Assembly (NCBI GenBank): GCA_035315685.1
Contig: DATFXR010000886.1
Coordinates: 1 to 24,979 of the forward strand
Source of the DNA: QHWK01 sp035315685
Lineage (GTDB): Bacteria > Acidobacteriota > Vicinamibacteria > Vicinamibacterales > CAVVIG01
DNA: 24,979 nt
Reading direction: 5' to 3'
Made by a program: the position numbers and the translations under genes. Below the pieces are notes generated by a model. It was not told the DNA's origin, did not search any database, and saw only the letters and a program-made list of their open reading frames with translations. Positions 16,049 through 23,366 of the stretch are shown here, piece by piece. Numbering within the stretch: the stretch's first letter is position 1; the number at the start of each line of letters is the position of its first letter.

Positions 16049-18543
16049 TGCGGGTCGTGCGGGCGGCAATTGGTCCTCGTATGGCGCTGGCGGCGGCGCT
16101 GGTAATCGCGGTCTTTGTCGCGACGGCCTGGCTGGCGCTATTCGCGATCAACGATCTGATCACAACGAGCCGTGCGGAGATCCATTCCCGGGCTGTCATC
16201 GCGCAGCTCGAGGCGGTGCGTTGGACCACCGTGGACGCGGAGGCGGCAATGCGCGGGTACTTGCTGACGGGCGATCCGGTTTACACCCGACGGGATGACG
16301 CAGATCGCCAGCGCCTGACAATGCTCCTGGCGGGGCTGCGAACGCTCACCGCGGACACCCCGGCGTACGGGCCGCGCCTGGATCAGATGGAAGCCCTGAT
16401 CTGGGCGAGGCGTGGCTTCACGCTGGAAAGTCGCCGCCTTCACGATACGGAGGGCCCTGCCGCGGTGGCGGCACACATGAAGACCGGGCGCGGCCTGGCA
16501 CTGGCGGCCGCCATCGGGGCGGCGATTGATGAGCTCGAATCGGTCGAGGACCACCGGCGTACCCTGCGTGAGGCCGCAACGGCGTGGGACGCGAGCCTCG
16601 TTGCCCGGGTACTCATCGCGTTGACGGTGCTCGGGACGCTGATGCTCGTAGCCGCATTCGTGTTCGTGTCCCGTTCGAGCAAGGCGGCGCGCAATGCGGC
16701 GGAACGCGCACTCGAGGTGAGTGAAGCGCGGGCTCGCGCGATCGTCGATCGCATGCTGGCAGGGCTCATCGTGACGGATAGTAACGGCGCGATCGAGTCA
16801 GTGAATCCGGCTGCGGAGGGGCTCTTCGGCTATCGGGCTGCGGAACTGATCGGCACGTTCCCGCATCGGTTGATTGGCGCGGGCCCGGACCAGGAGGCGG
16901 AGCCGTTCCTGCACAACCTGGCGAAGCGAGCGCTCGGCCTCGTAACGGAGCTGGAGGGACGGCGAAAAGACGGCAGCACGTTCCCGCTCGAGCTGTCACT
17001 CTTCAAATTCGATGCCGACGAGGGAAAACACTATGGAGCCTTCCTGCGGGACATCTCCGAGCGCCGCGAGATCGATCGGATGAAGGACGACTTCATTTCG
17101 ATCGTGAGCCACGAGCTGCGGACGCCGCTCACCTCAATTCGCGGTGCACTGCAGTTGATAACCGGCGAGCAATCGGAGGGCGCCGATTCCGAGCATGCGG
17201 AGTTATTGACGATCGCGTTGAACAACTGCGAGCGGCTGATCCGCATCATCAACGACATCCTGGACGTGTCGAAGATGGAAGCCGGCCAGCTCACGCTGCG
17301 GACGCAACGGGTGAATCTCGATGAGCTCATGCGCGCCTCTATTCAGTGTGTGGAGGGAATGGCGCATGCCGCCAACGTTCATTTCTACCAGGAGATCGAG
17401 CCCGGGCTCGAGTGGATCACCGGCGACTTCGATCGGCTCGTGCAGGTATTCGTCAACCTCTTGTCGAATGCCGTCAAGTTCTCGCCCCCCAACGGGGTCG
17501 TCACGTTCATCGCGTCGTCCGACGGCCGCACGGCTCGAATCTCGGTCCGCGATCAGGGACCTGGCATCGCCGCGGCGGACCTCTCCAACCTGTTCCAGAA
17601 ATTCAGGCAACTGGACAGCTCGGCAACGCGGCGCAAGGGCGGAACGGGCCTCGGCCTCGTGATTGCCAAGTCGCTCGTCGAGCAGCACGGCGGCTCAGTC
17701 GCTGTCGAGAGCCGCTCTGGCCAGGGAACCCGCTTCGTCGTAACGCTTCCAGTCGCGGCAGCTACGTCGCAGCCGGCGGTACCTGCGCCGGTCGCGGCCG
17801 TGGTCGAGGCCACCTCCGATCGCACGATCCTCGTCGTCGACGACGATGCTGACGTGCGGCGCGTGTTGTGCGCCCTCCTGCAATCGGCCGGCTACCGCGC
17901 ACAGGAAGCGAGCGACGGCGATGCTGCCCTGGGAATCGCCGTCGAGCGGGAGCCAGACTTGATCCTGATGGATCTCGTGTTGCCTGGCCGGAGCGGTCTC
18001 GCCACCATCCGGGCGCTGGCGGCGGATCAGCGGACGGCGCACATTCCAGTCATCATCGTTTCGGCGGTGACTGACACGCGTGACGTCGATCCGCGGCTCC
18101 CGATCATCGCAAAGCCAGTGAGCCGTGATGCGCTGCTGCACGAAATCGCGCAGGCGTTCGAGCATCACTCGACGGTGCTGCTTGCGGAAGACGATGACGA
18201 TTTGCGCAACGTGCTATCCCGATCGCTGACGCACAGCGGCTTCAACGTGCTGGCCGCCGCCGACGGGAGGGCGGCGCGGCATATCTTCGACAACTCTCCG
18301 TGCGATCTCGTTCTGCTCGACCTGCGCATGCCGGTCGAGGACGGTTTCTCGCTGATCGCCCACGTACGAGGCTCGGCCGCCGCGCACGTGCCCATCGTGG
18401 TTATTTCGGGCAGCACCACCGGTCAGGGTGCTCGGCGGTCGCTCGAACTCGGCGCGAACCTCTTCATCCGAAAGCCGACGGACTCCGAGGCGCTCGTCCG
18501 AGAGGTGAACCGGTTGTTGGAGCCGATCGCGCCGCGATCCTGA
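16045..18543 (+). CDS. Hybrid sensor histidine kinase: CHASE3 - PAS - HisKA - HATPase - REC - REC
   Basis: 832 residues from GTG 16045 (an ATG follows directly at 16048; either is possible, both overlap the receiver stop). Membrane helix 1 (~13-35), an extracytoplasmic CHASE3-like helical domain (~38-183, with MRGYLLTGDPVY and ARRGFTLESR), membrane helix 2 (~186-208), PAS (~228-340, IVDRMLAGLIVTDSNGAI), HisKA with phospho-His356 (SHELRTPLTSIRGALQL), HATPase_c (NLLSNAVKFS, DQGPGI, GGTGLGLVIAKSLVEQHGG), receiver 1 (Asp643, Lys690) and receiver 2 (Asp759, Lys810). Receiver 1 has a shortened region before its Lys (DPRLPIIAKP). The Hpt needed to pass phosphate from a hybrid kinase is not in this protein, but one is present in the first gene of the minus-strand operon, so the two could form a relay. 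The signal is unknown; CHASE3 domains sense periplasmic cues. Confidence 0.92.
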   Translation: MMRVVRAAIGPRMALAAALVIAVFVATAWLALFAINDLITTSRAEIHSRAVIAQLEAVRWTTVDAEAAMRGYLLTGDPVYTRRDDADRQRLTMLLAGLRTLTADTPAYGPRLDQMEALIWARRGFTLESRRLHDTEGPAAVAAHMKTGRGLALAAAIGAAIDELESVEDHRRTLREAATAWDASLVARVLIALTVLGTLMLVAAFVFVSRSSKAARNAAERALEVSEARARAIVDRMLAGLIVTDSNGAIESVNPAAEGLFGYRAAELIGTFPHRLIGAGPDQEAEPFLHNLAKRALGLVTELEGRRKDGSTFPLELSLFKFDADEGKHYGAFLRDISERREIDRMKDDFISIVSHELRTPLTSIRGALQLITGEQSEGADSEHAELLTIALNNCERLIRIINDILDVSKMEAGQLTLRTQRVNLDELMRASIQCVEGMAHAANVHFYQEIEPGLEWITGDFDRLVQVFVNLLSNAVKFSPPNGVVTFIASSDGRTARISVRDQGPGIAAADLSNLFQKFRQLDSSATRRKGGTGLGLVIAKSLVEQHGGSVAVESRSGQGTRFVVTLPVAAATSQPAVPAPVAAVVEATSDRTILVVDDDADVRRVLCALLQSAGYRAQEASDGDAALGIAVEREPDLILMDLVLPGRSGLATIRALAADQRTAHIPVIIVSAVTDTRDVDPRLPIIAKPVSRDALLHEIAQAFEHHSTVLLAEDDDDLRNVLSRSLTHSGFNVLAAADGRAARHIFDNSPCDLVLLDLRMPVEDGFSLIAHVRGSAAAHVPIVVISGSTTGQGARRSLELGANLFIRKPTDSEALVREVNRLLEPIAPRS

Positions 18544-18606
18544 AGCACTCGCAACCGCGGATCGGCACTCACCGGCCGTCAGCCCATGTGATAAAACGAG
18601 TCAGCG

Positions 18607-18790
18607 ATGTCGCTCGACGAACTGCAGGCACAGCTGCGCGGCGCGCTCGATCAACAGTTCGCTGCCCTCAAAGTCATTACGAAAGCGCCATCGCGGAAGC
18701 GCGGCAGCAGTCGCGGACCGACGCCGAGCAGGAGCTGCAGCCGAAGCTGCATATCGAACGTCATCGACGAAGTCACGAAGCATAGGTTGT
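18607..18790 (+). pseudogene. Short coiled-coil protein remnant, frameshifted
   Basis: ATG 18607 opens with SLDELQAQLRGALDQQFAAL; after a frame slip near 18672 it continues HYESAIAEARQQSRTDAEQE and LQPKLHIERHRRSHE. The alternation of Leu/Ala with Glu, Gln and Arg fits a coiled coil. It stops at a TAG about 18785, just before the transposase fragment, and is probably the truncated start of a longer gene. Family not recognised. Confidence 0.45.
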
Positions 18791-18841
18791 GGTCCGTAAA
18801 ACAATCGCGACGACGCTCAACGGGACTCACGCCGCGACTCG

Positions 18842-19190
18842 CTAGATACGGTACTCGTGGTGAAGGGCGCCCAGAACTGGCGCTGCAACGACGCGGTAAC
18901 CGTCGGGGATTCGGTGACTGTCCAACACCGGAGCGGAAGCGAGGCCGTCTGGAATGCCCGGTCCAAGGCTCGTGTGCGGACGGCCGCGATTGTAATGTGC
19001 GACCCACGCTTGAAGAACGCGTCGGAAGTGATCCTCCTTTAACGGAATCATCAGTCCAGGCACTCGCGGCGCATCGTGCCAGTCAATCGTTCACAGAAGG
19101 CGTTCGCCTGCGGTGTTCGCAGCGACGTCTTCAAGATCGTCAGTCCCATGGCCGCTATCGTGCGTTCGAACTCCTCGGGTCTTTTGCGAT
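18842..19190 (-). mobile_element. Insertion-sequence fragment, 3' half of rve-type transposase
   Basis: Read on the minus strand: FERTIAAMGLTILKTSLRTP, QANAFCERLTGTMRRECLDW, MIPLKEDHFRRVLQAWVAHY and NRGRPHTSLGPGIPDG, ending VVAAPVLGALHHEYRI. This is the C-terminal half of the rve catalytic domain with the final Glu of the DDE triad (ANAFCERL) and the standard tail. A frame slip occurs near 19055. The upstream catalytic Asp residues are missing because the sequence changes into the integrase fragment near 19165-19190. It faces the N-terminal fragment at 14602, so the two could be inverted remains of one rearranged element or of two copies. Confidence 0.82.
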
Positions 19191-19412
19191 CGCGTCGGGC
19201 AACGGTTGACCGAGAAGGACATCGGTGATCACGTCGATCACGCCGCACGGAGAGCTGGGCTCAAGCACCGCGGGATTCACATTCTGCGGCACACGTTCTG
19301 TTCGCATCTCGCGATGCGAGGCGCGCCTGCGCGGGCGATTCAGGAACTCGCCGGTCACGCCGATCTCAAGACGACGCAGCGGTACATGCACCTGAGTCGC
19401 CGTGGCGATTGA
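19165..19412 (+). pseudogene. Tyrosine recombinase (integrase) C-terminal fragment
   Basis: The fragment reads VFCDRVGQRLTEKDIGDHVD, GIHILRHTFCSHLAMRGAP, IQELAGHADLKTTQRYMHLS, with HxxR (HILR), the GH box and the Tyr nucleophile all present. The N-terminal core-binding domain and the first catalytic Arg are missing, replaced by antisense transposase sequence. It reads toward the 3' end of tRNA-Ala, about 110 bp away, the classical position of an integrase at a tRNA att site. It is therefore the likely agent of the island's insertion, now inactivated. Confidence 0.85.
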
Positions 19413-19438
19413 AGGCGCGATTCGATTGCTCGATCAGC

Positions 19439-19460
19439 CCGGGAAACCCGGATTTTTTGG
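19439..19460 (+). terminator. Intrinsic terminator candidate after integrase
   Basis: CCGGG-AAA-CCCGG hairpin (19439-19451) followed by A and six T (19453-19458). Short stem but perfect, correctly placed 26 bp after the integrase stop. Confidence 0.5.
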
Positions 19461-19520
19461 AGGCATAGTGGAGACGCGGAGAAGCGAGATCGCTAAGTCT
19501 TCAGGCTAGAACGAGTTGGG

Positions 19521-19546
19521 TGGTGGACCAGACGGGAGTCGAACCC
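19521..19546. repeat. att-like direct repeat, right copy (inside tRNA-Ala)
   Basis: Identical over 26 bases to 4169-4194 and in the same orientation. The right copy keeps the tRNA whole, as usual when an element integrates into a tRNA 3' end. Confidence 0.88.
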
Positions 19547-19596
19547 GTGACCTCATGAATGCCATTCATGCGCGCTCCCAACTGCGCTACTGGCCC
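19521..19596 (-). tRNA. tRNA-Ala (anticodon GGC), CCA encoded
   Basis: Minus-strand GGGCCAG...CTGGTCC acceptor with the G3-U70 pair that identifies tRNA-Ala, D-arm GCGC/GCGC, anticodon stem CATGA/TCATG around ATGGCAT (anticodon GGC), T-arm CGGG-TTCGACT-CCCG, discriminator A and encoded CCA at 19523-19521. All stems pair, so the gene appears intact. Its last 26 bases (19521-19546) are repeated at 4169-4194. Confidence 0.95.
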
Positions 19597-19706
19597 ACAC
19601 TGTGAGGTCTGCCGAGCCCTCATGATATCGCGAACCGACCGGACGTGCCAGGCCGCGATTGCCGTCGATCCCCGTCGTCAACTGTCGTATCTTCACCGCC
19701 ACGACG

Positions 19707-20174
19707 ATGACACAGCCGCCGGGGCAGCTGCTCGAGTTCCTGCATCGCTACCCACCCGCCATCCAGTCGCTGATGCTGGGTGTTCGCCGCTTGATTCACG
19801 AAGAGCTGGCGCCGTGCCACGAGTACATCTTCAACATGCGATCGACGCTGGTGCTCGTGTACAGCGCGACTGAAAAAGTGATGGCGGACGGCGTGTGCAA
19901 CGTCACGGCCTGGAAGAAGCACGTGAATCTCGGCTTCGTCCGAGGCACCGATCTCGAGGACCCGGCGGGACTCCTGGAAGGCACCGGCAAGGCGATGCGC
20001 CACATCCAGCTGCACGCGCTCGAGGAGCTCGGACGCCGCGAGATTCGCGGGCTTCTCCGCTCGGCTCGCAAGAACGCCGGGATCAGGCGGCGGCGCGGCG
20101 TTCCAGCGGAAGTCGTGACGCGGGTGAAGACGCGATCGGCGGCGACGCCGTTTCCATGGCCGCGATTGTTCTGA
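19707..20174 (+). CDS. DUF1801 domain protein
   Basis: 155 residues from ATG 19707 (MTQPPGQLLEFLHRY); an in-frame ATG at 19659 adds 16 residues without family character. The body ALMLGVRRLIHEELAPCHEY-like, YSATEKVMADGVCNVTAWKK, HVNLGFVRGTDLEDPAGLLE and GTGKAMRHIQL matches the YdhG/DUF1801 fold, a small alpha/beta family of unknown function. The C-terminus is basic and probably disordered. First gene outside the island on the right. Confidence 0.78.
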   Translation: MTQPPGQLLEFLHRYPPAIQSLMLGVRRLIHEELAPCHEYIFNMRSTLVLVYSATEKVMADGVCNVTAWKKHVNLGFVRGTDLEDPAGLLEGTGKAMRHIQLHALEELGRREIRGLLRSARKNAGIRRRRGVPAEVVTRVKTRSAATPFPWPRLF

Positions 20175-20229
20175 TTCCGCACGAGCGATCTCCTGATCGC
20201 TCGGCTCGAGCCCTTCGCGCGACGTTGCG

Positions 20230-21006
20230 CTACGTAGTCCCCCGCAGCTTCGGCGCGACGGTGGCGGCAGTGACGGCGGCCGGGAAGATCTCCGTCACAT
20301 CACCGTCGAGTCTCAGCGTCACCGCGTCATGGCCGTCGTGGCCTGTTGCACCGCGATTGACGATGACGTACGGCGTCCCGCGTTCGGCGGCACGCATCGG
20401 GATCGACGCCGCCGGATGGACCGACAGCGTCGATCCGAGGGCGACGACGAGATCGGCGCGCTGCGCCGCGGCCGCCGCGCGATCGAGATCGGCACCGTTC
20501 AACGGCTGACCGAAGCTGATCGTCGCTGACTTCAGCAGGCCGCCGCAGCCGCAGCGCGGCGCCGATCGCGTCGCGCGAAAACGATCGAAGTGCGGCGCCG
20601 GATCGCTGCGCGCGTGGCAGGTCTGACACTCGACGAAGAGATCGGTGCCGTGCAATTCCACGAGCCTCTCCGGCGCGGTCCCGGCGCGGCGGTGAAGACC
20701 GTCGACGTTCTGCGTCACCACGGCGAGCGCCGTGCCCGCGCGTTCGAGCGCCACCACCGCGTGATGAACCGCGTTCGGCTGCGCACGCTGATAGATCTGC
20801 CAGGTCTCGAGCTTGTAGTCCCAGTACTCGATGCGCGCGGCTTCCGAGGCCATGAAGTCGTCGTAGTAGACCGGGCGGCGGCGCGTCCAGACGCCGTTCG
20901 GGCCGCGGAAATCGGGGATTCCGCTCGCGGTCGACACCCCGGCGCCGGAGAAGATCAGAATCCGCTTCGCCGCGCGGAGCCGCTCGACTAGGCGCTGGTC
21001 GGCCAT
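20230..21006 (-). CDS. Sir2-family NAD-dependent protein deacylase (sirtuin)
   Basis: 258 residues from ATG 21006 (MADQRLVERLRAAKRILIFS); the frame is open to 21081 but upstream residues are the shadow of the neighbouring gene. NAD-binding motifs GAGVSTASGIPDFRG (21-35) and TQNVDGLH (98-105), catalytic His119 in VELHG, zinc ligands Cys127, Cys130, Cys152 and Cys154, then GSTLSVHPAA and VIVNRGAT. Sirtuins remove acyl groups from lysines using NAD. All key residues are present. It overlaps the DUF6069-like gene by 19 nt, so the two are probably co-transcribed. Confidence 0.93.
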   Translation of the reverse strand: MADQRLVERLRAAKRILIFSGAGVSTASGIPDFRGPNGVWTRRRPVYYDDFMASEAARIEYWDYKLETWQIYQRAQPNAVHHAVVALERAGTALAVVTQNVDGLHRRAGTAPERLVELHGTDLFVECQTCHARSDPAPHFDRFRATRSAPRCGCGGLLKSATISFGQPLNGADLDRAAAAAQRADLVVALGSTLSVHPAASIPMRAAERGTPYVIVNRGATGHDGHDAVTLRLDGDVTEIFPAAVTAATVAPKLRGTT

Positions 21007-21416
21007 CGGCGGGTCAGGAGCGTCACCGTAACAGCCCACGCCACGACGTGCATCACCATGAACACGAAGGCAATCGGCCACAAGCTGGTCGCCGGCGCCG
21101 GCCGTGAGGTATACCCGAGAATGAAGTCAGGGATGAACGAGATCAGCAGCGCCCAGAGCGCGACACGTCTGTAAGTGCCGACCGGATCGACCGCTTCGCG
21201 CGCGACGACGACAAAAACGATCACCGCGGCTGACACGAAACACGCGGTCAGCACGATCGGCTCGAGCGAGCGCAGCATCGCGTACTCGCGAGGCAGCGGC
21301 GTGAACCACCGCAGCGCCATCTGCTGGACGACGAACACGGCGACGATCGACAGCGCGATCGTCGCCGGCCCCAGCCAGACGAGGCGCTTGAGAGCCGCGG
21401 TCACGCGAGTCAGCAT
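20988..21416 (-). CDS. DUF6069-like four-helix membrane protein
   Basis: 142 residues with four hydrophobic segments: around 16-36 (ATIALSIVAVFVVQQMAL), 51-72 (PIVLTACFVSAAVIVFVVVA), 83-101 (RRVALWALLISFIPDFILG) and 112-134 (PIAFVFMVMHVVAWAVTVTL). The pattern of PLPREY after helix 1, RRVALWALLISFIPD and VMHVVAWAVT is that of DUF6069. Function unknown. Upstream of and overlapping the sirtuin. Confidence 0.7.
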   Translation of the reverse strand: MLTRVTAALKRLVWLGPATIALSIVAVFVVQQMALRWFTPLPREYAMLRSLEPIVLTACFVSAAVIVFVVVAREAVDPVGTYRRVALWALLISFIPDFILGYTSRPAPATSLWPIAFVFMVMHVVAWAVTVTLLTRRWPTSA

Positions 21417-21464
21417 ACCGCGTTCGCGGTCCGACGGCCGGCTACAGCACGTTTCATCTGTACG

Positions 21465-21530
21465 TAGTGTCCGTCTTCAGGCGGACCGTGATCCCGGTAG
21501 TGTCCGCCTTCAGGCGGACCGTGATCCCGG
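21465..21530. repeat. Tandem 33-bp repeat with hairpin core
   Basis: Two 33-bp units (21465-21497 and 21498-21530) differ at one base. Each contains GTCCGCCTTCAGGCGGAC (first copy with one T), a 7-bp inverted repeat around TTCA. In translation the antisense reads GPPEGGHYRDHGPPEDGHY and the sense VRLQADRDPG, strings I associate with a dispersed intergenic repeat of acidobacterial (Vicinamibacteria-like) genomes. It lies in the divergent gap between the DUF6069-like and SET genes. Confidence 0.8.
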
Positions 21531-21556
21531 CAAGTGGCGCTACGATCGACATCTGG

Positions 21557-21973
21557 ATGAAACGCGAACCCCAGTTGCCGAAAATCGTCCGCAGACGATC
21601 GACGGTTCACGGCTTCGGCGTCTTCGCAGCCGAGCGGATCGCGAAGAACACGCGGATCATCGACTACGCCGGCGAGCTGGTGCGCAACGACGAAAGCGAG
21701 GAGCGCGAGGAGCGGTACCTCGCCGAGGGCTGCATCTGGGTCTTCCGCGTGAACCGGAACTGGAGCCGCGACGCGAAGGTCGGCGGCAACATCGCGCGGT
21801 TCATCAACCACTCGTGCACGCCGAACTGCTGGTTCGAGGTGGTGGACAAGACGATCTGGATTCGCGCGAGACGCGACATCCGCAAAGGCGAAGAGCTCAC
21901 CTACGACTACTCGATCATCGGCGAGCGCACCATCCCGTGCCGCTGCCGGCCCGGCTGCCCAAACAAGATCTGA
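21557..21973 (+). CDS. SET-domain protein (putative lysine methyltransferase)
   Basis: 138 residues from ATG 21557; the frame is open upstream only because the 33-bp repeat lacks stops. SET motifs: HGFGVFAAERIAKNTRIIDY (18-37), ARFINHSCTPNCWFE (80-94, the pseudoknot NHSCxPN) and KGEELTYDYS (110-119, catalytic-site Tyr118). A post-SET-like Cys cluster follows (CRCRPGC, Cys128, 130, 134) that with Cys87 could bind zinc. It is a minimal SET protein with no other domain. SET proteins transfer methyl from S-adenosylmethionine to lysine; bacterial targets are mostly unknown. Such small SET genes are often explained by old transfer from eukaryotes or viruses. Confidence 0.9.
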   Translation: MKREPQLPKIVRRRSTVHGFGVFAAERIAKNTRIIDYAGELVRNDESEEREERYLAEGCIWVFRVNRNWSRDAKVGGNIARFINHSCTPNCWFEVVDKTIWIRARRDIRKGEELTYDYSIIGERTIPCRCRPGCPNKI

Positions 21974-22004
21974 TCGCCGGTTCGAAGTGATAACGTAGGC
22001 GTCC

Positions 22005-23333
22005 TTGTCTGATCGCGCGCTTGCCCGCGTGCTCGGCCTTCGCGATCTGATCCTGATCGTCGTCGGCACGGTGATCGGGTCCGGCATCTTCCTCGTACCG
22101 GGCGGCGTGGTACGGCAGACCGCCGGTTATGCCGGCCCGGCGCTCGTCGTCTGGGTGGTCGGCGGCGTGCTGTCGCTGCTCGGCGCCCTCGCCTACGGCG
22201 AGCTGGGCGCGATGAATCCGGCCGCCGGCGGCCTGTACGTGTACCTGCGCGACGCGTTCGGGCCGATCACGGCATTTCTCTACGGCTGGACCTTCTTCCT
22301 CGTCATCGCCACCGGATCGGCGGCCACGCTCGCGGTCGCATCGAGCGCTTACCTGCAGCAGTTCGTCGCGCTCGGGCCGATCGGTCAAAAGGCGACCGCG
22401 GTGATGCTTCTCGCGATCGTCGCGGTGATCAACGTGCGCAGCACGCGCGGCAGTGCCGACGTGCAGAACTGGACGACCGCCATCAAGGTCGGAGCGCTGC
22501 TCGTCATGAGCGTGTTTCTCGTCGCGTTCGGCAGCGCGGCGCGACAGACGCTGCCGTTCTGGCCGCCGGCGTTCACCTCCGAGATCGCGTCCGGCATGGG
22601 TCTCGGCATGATCGGCGTGCTGTGGGCGTACGAAGGATGGCAGTACGTCACCTTCTCCGCCGGCGAGGCAACCAGTCCGCAGCGGACGTTTCCGCGTGCC
22701 ATCGTCATCGGCACGGCGTCGCTCATCGGCATCTACGTGTTTGCCAACATCGGCTATCTCGCCGCGCTCGGGGCCGATGGCGTCGCCGGATCCGATCGTG
22801 TCGCCGCAGAAGCGGTGAGCCGCGTCGCCGGCGGCGGGGCCGGCAAACTGATCGCTGCGGCGATCCTCGTGTCGATCTTCTCCGCGACGAACGGACTCAC
22901 GATCAGCGCGCCCCGCGTCTACTACGCGATGGCGCGGGACCGCTTGTTCTTCCGCAGTCTCGCCGCCGTCCATCCACGTTTCGGCACCCCGGCCGCCAGC
23001 ATTGTCGCCGGCACGGTCTGGGCGATGGTGCTCGCCGTCTCCGGCACGTTCGAGCAACTGCTCACCTACGTCGTATTCGTCGGCTGGATCTTCTACGGTC
23101 TCGGCGCCGCGTGTGTGTTCGCGCTGCGCCGCGCGCACCCTGATGCGAATCGGCCATTCCGCGTCCCCGGCTATCCCTGGGCGCCCCTGCTCTTCATCGT
23201 CGCAGCGGCAGCGCTGGTGGCCAACACGATTGCGACGCAGCCCGGCCGCGCGGCGATCGGCATCGGCGTGGTGCTTCTCGGGTTGCCGGTGTACTTTGTG
23301 TGGCAGAGACGGCCGCGCCAGTCGCTCGGCTGA
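22005..23333 (+). CDS. APC-superfamily amino-acid permease (LAT/SLC7-like)
   Basis: 442 residues from TTG 22005, with GTAGGCG-type pairing upstream. About twelve membrane helices. The first contains VVGTVIGSGIFLVPGG, the substrate-binding unwound helix of LAT-type exchangers; AYGELGAMNPAAGGLYVYLR, LWAYEGWQYVTFSAGEATSP and ISAPRVYYAMARDRLFFRSL follow at the expected places. Transports an amino acid across the inner membrane; substrate not predictable. It follows the SET gene by 31 bp and precedes the LigD polymerase gene by 33 bp, so all three may share a transcript. Confidence 0.92.
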   Translation: MSDRALARVLGLRDLILIVVGTVIGSGIFLVPGGVVRQTAGYAGPALVVWVVGGVLSLLGALAYGELGAMNPAAGGLYVYLRDAFGPITAFLYGWTFFLVIATGSAATLAVASSAYLQQFVALGPIGQKATAVMLLAIVAVINVRSTRGSADVQNWTTAIKVGALLVMSVFLVAFGSAARQTLPFWPPAFTSEIASGMGLGMIGVLWAYEGWQYVTFSAGEATSPQRTFPRAIVIGTASLIGIYVFANIGYLAALGADGVAGSDRVAAEAVSRVAGGGAGKLIAAAILVSIFSATNGLTISAPRVYYAMARDRLFFRSLAAVHPRFGTPAASIVAGTVWAMVLAVSGTFEQLLTYVVFVGWIFYGLGAACVFALRRAHPDANRPFRVPGYPWAPLLFIVAAAALVANTIATQPGRAAIGIGVVLLGLPVYFVWQRRPRQSLG

Positions 23334-23366
23334 AGCACGTTTCACTCGCGCTACATTCGATTCCTG

